Shown here piece after piece: positions 62,058-64,000 of a stretch of DNA of 64,000 nt (within the stretch, counting starts at the first letter, position 1; each line of letters starts with the position of its first letter). Below the pieces are notes generated by a model. That model had not been told where the DNA came from and ran no database searches. It saw only the letters and a program-made list of their open reading frames with translations. The position numbers were made by a program, and so were the translations under genes. Where the stretch lies: assembly GCA_011390275.1 (NCBI GenBank), contig JAABST010000001.1:62001-126000 (forward strand), read 5' to 3'. This stretch comes from Geitlerinema sp. S16. Lineage in GTDB: Bacteria > Cyanobacteriota > Cyanobacteriia > Cyanobacteriales > Geitlerinemataceae.

Positions 62058-62285
62058 ATGAACGCCTCTGTCATTTTTCAAGTTCTTTGGACGGGATCAG
62101 CTCTCGGACTGATTGCCCTGGTCATGCTCCACAGCCCGAAAGGCGACGGTATTGGCGCGATCGGCGGTCAAGCGCAACTGTTTAGCAGCACGAAAAGCGC
62201 TGAAACGACGCTAAATCGCATCACCTGGGTTCTGACCACCCTGTTCTTAGGTACGACGCTCGTACTCGCCGCAGGTTGGGCTTAG
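62058..62285 (+). CDS. secG: Protein-export membrane protein SecG
   Basis: A 75-residue two-helix subunit of the SecYEG translocon. The first helix is VLWTGSALGLIALVMLHSPK, followed by the conserved cytoplasmic loop GDGIGAIGGQAQLFSS with the TKSAETTLNRITW element, and then the second helix VLTTLFLGTTLVLAAG. Length and motif are exactly those of SecG. It lies downstream of gpmI on the same strand. Confidence 0.95.
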   Translation: MNASVIFQVLWTGSALGLIALVMLHSPKGDGIGAIGGQAQLFSSTKSAETTLNRITWVLTTLFLGTTLVLAAGWA

Positions 62286-62442
62286 GTTTGAGATGGTGCC
62301 TCATCGTTAAGCACGTTTAGCGATCGCTCATCTGAACCGACCTTTCAAAAATATATCCATCCAAAACGGCGAAATTAATCGAATATATTTCGCTGTTTCG
62401 TTGTGTCTAGCGATCGCCCCAACGCTGTCGGGATGATCGTGC

Positions 62443-63162
62443 CTAACTGTCTTGGCCGTCTTCCTTCGCTTGCTTTGCCTCTTTCGGTTGCTTCGCCTCT
62501 TCATACTGCCGCAACATGGCCATCGCATAGGATGTACCGATCCGGGTCGCTCCCGCCGTTAGAAGATCGATCGCAAATTCTAGATCCTGAATCCCCGCTG
62601 CGGCCTTGATCCCGATTTGACCTTTGGTGAGGGTCTTAAGCTGGCGGACGGTTTCTAGGGTGACGCCGCCGTTCCAGCCCGTGCCGGTCATGACGTAGCT
62701 TGCTCCGGCATCGATGCTCAGCTTTACCGCCAGTTCCAACTCGTCCGGCGTCAGCACATTCGTTTCTAGAATCACTTTTACCGGTACGTTCGACTCTTCG
62801 CAAATTTCGGCGATCGAGCGATAAACCGGATCGGTCTGACCCTGCTTGAGCTGTGCCAGATTGATCATCATATCCAGTTCCGTCGCGCCATGGTCAACAG
62901 CTTCGAGCGCTTCGTACAGTTTGACGCTGGCGGTCGTTGCGCCGGTCGGAAAACCGATGACGGTGGAAATAGCGGGACGTTTACCGTGGAGGCATTCCGT
63001 CGCAAGGCGCACCTGGGACGGATAGACGCAGACCGAGGCAAACTGAAAGCGATCGGCTTCGGCGCACCATTGGCGGACGTAGTCATCGGTGGCCTGGGGA
63101 TTGAGGAGGGAATGGTCGATCGTGGGGGCAAGATCGACATCAGCGATAGAGTCGCGCGACAT
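62443..63162 (-). CDS. deoC: Deoxyribose-phosphate aldolase homologue with altered active site
   Basis: A 239-residue TIM-barrel protein of the DeoC family. Clear family blocks are APTIDHSLLNPQATDDYVRQ, FASVCVYPSQVRLATECL, STVIGFPTGATTASVKLYEA, TELDMMINLAQLKQG, VKVILETNVL and GQIGIKAAAGIQDLEFAIDL. However, the segment that normally reads DFVKTSTG, with the Schiff-base lysine, is SYVMTGTGWNGG here: lysine is methionine (codon ATG). The second lysine (IKAAAG) and the aspartate (ELDM) are kept. Aldolase activity is therefore questionable; a non-catalytic or altered function is possible. Confidence 0.88.
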   Translation of the reverse strand: MSRDSIADVDLAPTIDHSLLNPQATDDYVRQWCAEADRFQFASVCVYPSQVRLATECLHGKRPAISTVIGFPTGATTASVKLYEALEAVDHGATELDMMINLAQLKQGQTDPVYRSIAEICEESNVPVKVILETNVLTPDELELAVKLSIDAGASYVMTGTGWNGGVTLETVRQLKTLTKGQIGIKAAAGIQDLEFAIDLLTAGATRIGTSYAMAMLRQYEEAKQPKEAKQAKEDGQDS

Positions 63163-63334
63163 GAGAGATCCTTGAGGTCATCATTGATGAGTATCGTGCA
63201 GAATGCGACGCAATCCTGAAGCGAGGAATCCGAACGCGATCGATGGAGTGCGATTCCCGCTGGTCAAATTTGACCTGTTGGATGATGTCAAGCTTTGCGT
63301 TTAAACGTCTAAACCCTCTAAACCCTGAACCGCC

Positions 63335-64000
63335 GTGAACTTTGCTGATCGCGCTGAACTTTGTCCGCCTCATGCCCTGACGCCCGACGAAGCGATCGCA
63401 CTGCAAGACCACTGGCGATCGCGGGTAATCACTCACGATCAGTGTGCGGCGGCAAATCTCAAACACATCGCCGGGATCGACGTGGGCTACACCAAAGACG
63501 GAACGATGATGCAGGCCGCGATCGTCGTGCTCGATCGCCCTAGCTTAACCGTCCTGGACTCCGCGATCGCCACCGGTTCGCCCAGCTTTCCCTATACGCC
63601 CGGACTGCTCTCCTTTCGCGAAGTGCCGATCGTCGTTGCCGCCCTCGAAAAACTCACGATGACGCCCGACTTACTCGTCTGCGATGGTCAAGGTTTCGCC
63701 CATCCGCGCCGCTTCGGGCTGGCCTGTCATCTTGGCGTATTGACCGATATTCCGGCGATCGGGATCGCCAAATCCCATTACATTGGTGATCACGCACCCC
63801 TAGAGATGGATCGCGGCGCGTGGCAGCCGTTAGTGGATCAGGGCGAAACCATCGGCGCGATCGTCCGTACCCAAACTCAGGTCAAACCGGTATACGTTTC
63901 GATCGGCCATCGCATCAGCCTCGACACCGCGATCGCCCTCGCCCTCGAACTTTCGCCCCGCTACCGTCTCCCCGAAACCACCCGCCAAGCCGATCATCGA
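63335..64000 (+). CDS. nfi: Endonuclease V, cut by the right window edge
   Basis: 222 codons are visible from a GTG at 63335 to the window edge, and the frame is still open. Endonuclease V nicks DNA (and inosine-containing RNA) next to deoxyinosine. Catalytic elements are IAGIDVGYTKDG (first Asp), LLSFREVPIVVAAL (Glu), DLLVCDGQGFAHPRRFGLAC (second Asp and conserved His), IGIAKSHYIG and the C-terminal KPVYVSIGHRISLDTAIALA. This covers almost the whole protein, so the stop should be only a few codons beyond. No ATG gives a better start. Confidence 0.9.
   Translation, partial: MNFADRAELCPPHALTPDEAIALQDHWRSRVITHDQCAAANLKHIAGIDVGYTKDGTMMQAAIVVLDRPSLTVLDSAIATGSPSFPYTPGLLSFREVPIVVAALEKLTMTPDLLVCDGQGFAHPRRFGLACHLGVLTDIPAIGIAKSHYIGDHAPLEMDRGAWQPLVDQGETIGAIVRTQTQVKPVYVSIGHRISLDTAIALALELSPRYRLPETTRQADHR

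Overview
The window is chromosomal DNA of a cyanobacterium. The evidence is phycobilisome rod-linker genes (cpcD), the bilin reductase pcyA, a full circadian locus kaiA-kaiB-kaiC, cyanobacteria-restricted families (DUF3038/DUF4335, DUF3352, CHAT/haemagglutinin proteins, Uma2 nucleases) and the great abundance of the octamer GCGATCGC (HIP1). It carries no rRNA, no tRNA that I could recognise and no CRISPR array. Sequence alone does not fix the genus; the repeat-rich, toxin-rich content would suit a filamentous or mat-forming lineage, but that is inference.

Layout. 1-9.5 kb: two tandem cpcD genes, a Z-ISO/NnrU membrane protein, a thioredoxin, a Sua5-type protein, PcyA, a DUF3352 protein, a lipoprotein and signal peptidase I. 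9.5-14.6 kb: apt, the DUF3038-DUF4335 pair and a degenerate histidine-kinase-like protein. 14.9-18.7 kb: kaiABC, with a miniature transposon lodged exactly at the kaiB stop codon. 18.7-24.4 kb: PP2C phosphatase, pseudouridine synthase, a GT81-like glycosyltransferase, ruvA, an HdrB-like protein. 24.5-26.7 kb: an AT-richer accessory module with a ParB-like protein, four 11-bp iterons and an HsdR-N nuclease-ParA fusion. 27-36.6 kb: housekeeping and hypothetical genes (sdhB, a second signal peptidase, rpmB, a methyltransferase) with two more miniature elements. 36.6-40.8 kb: a secreted haemagglutinin/CHAT-protease protein. 41-43 kb: thrS.

43.2-52.9 kb is the accessory or defence-like stretch. 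It holds DUF2283, a YoeB toxin-antitoxin pair, a frameshifted NB-ARC/TPR (NLR-like) ATPase, a DUF433/DUF5615 pair, a small helical protein whose C-terminal motif matches the N-terminal motif of the NLR, two Uma2 proteins interleaved with pmbA and tldD, a GNAT acetyltransferase and a nucleotidyltransferase remnant. 53-64 kb returns to core functions: PP2C and SpoIIE phosphatases, murE, a glutaredoxin-like protein, a TSUP transporter, gpmI-secG, a DeoC homologue lacking its Schiff-base lysine, and an endonuclease V cut by the right edge.

The strongest candidates for undescribed biology are four. (1) The NLR/helical-effector pair, which shares a 19-residue amyloid-like signalling motif. (2) The nuclease-ParA fusion with iterons and ParB. 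(3) A family of about 125-140 bp miniature elements, each of whose three copies supplies the G of a TAG stop codon of the adjacent gene, including kaiB. (4) The DeoC homologue with its catalytic lysine replaced by methionine.
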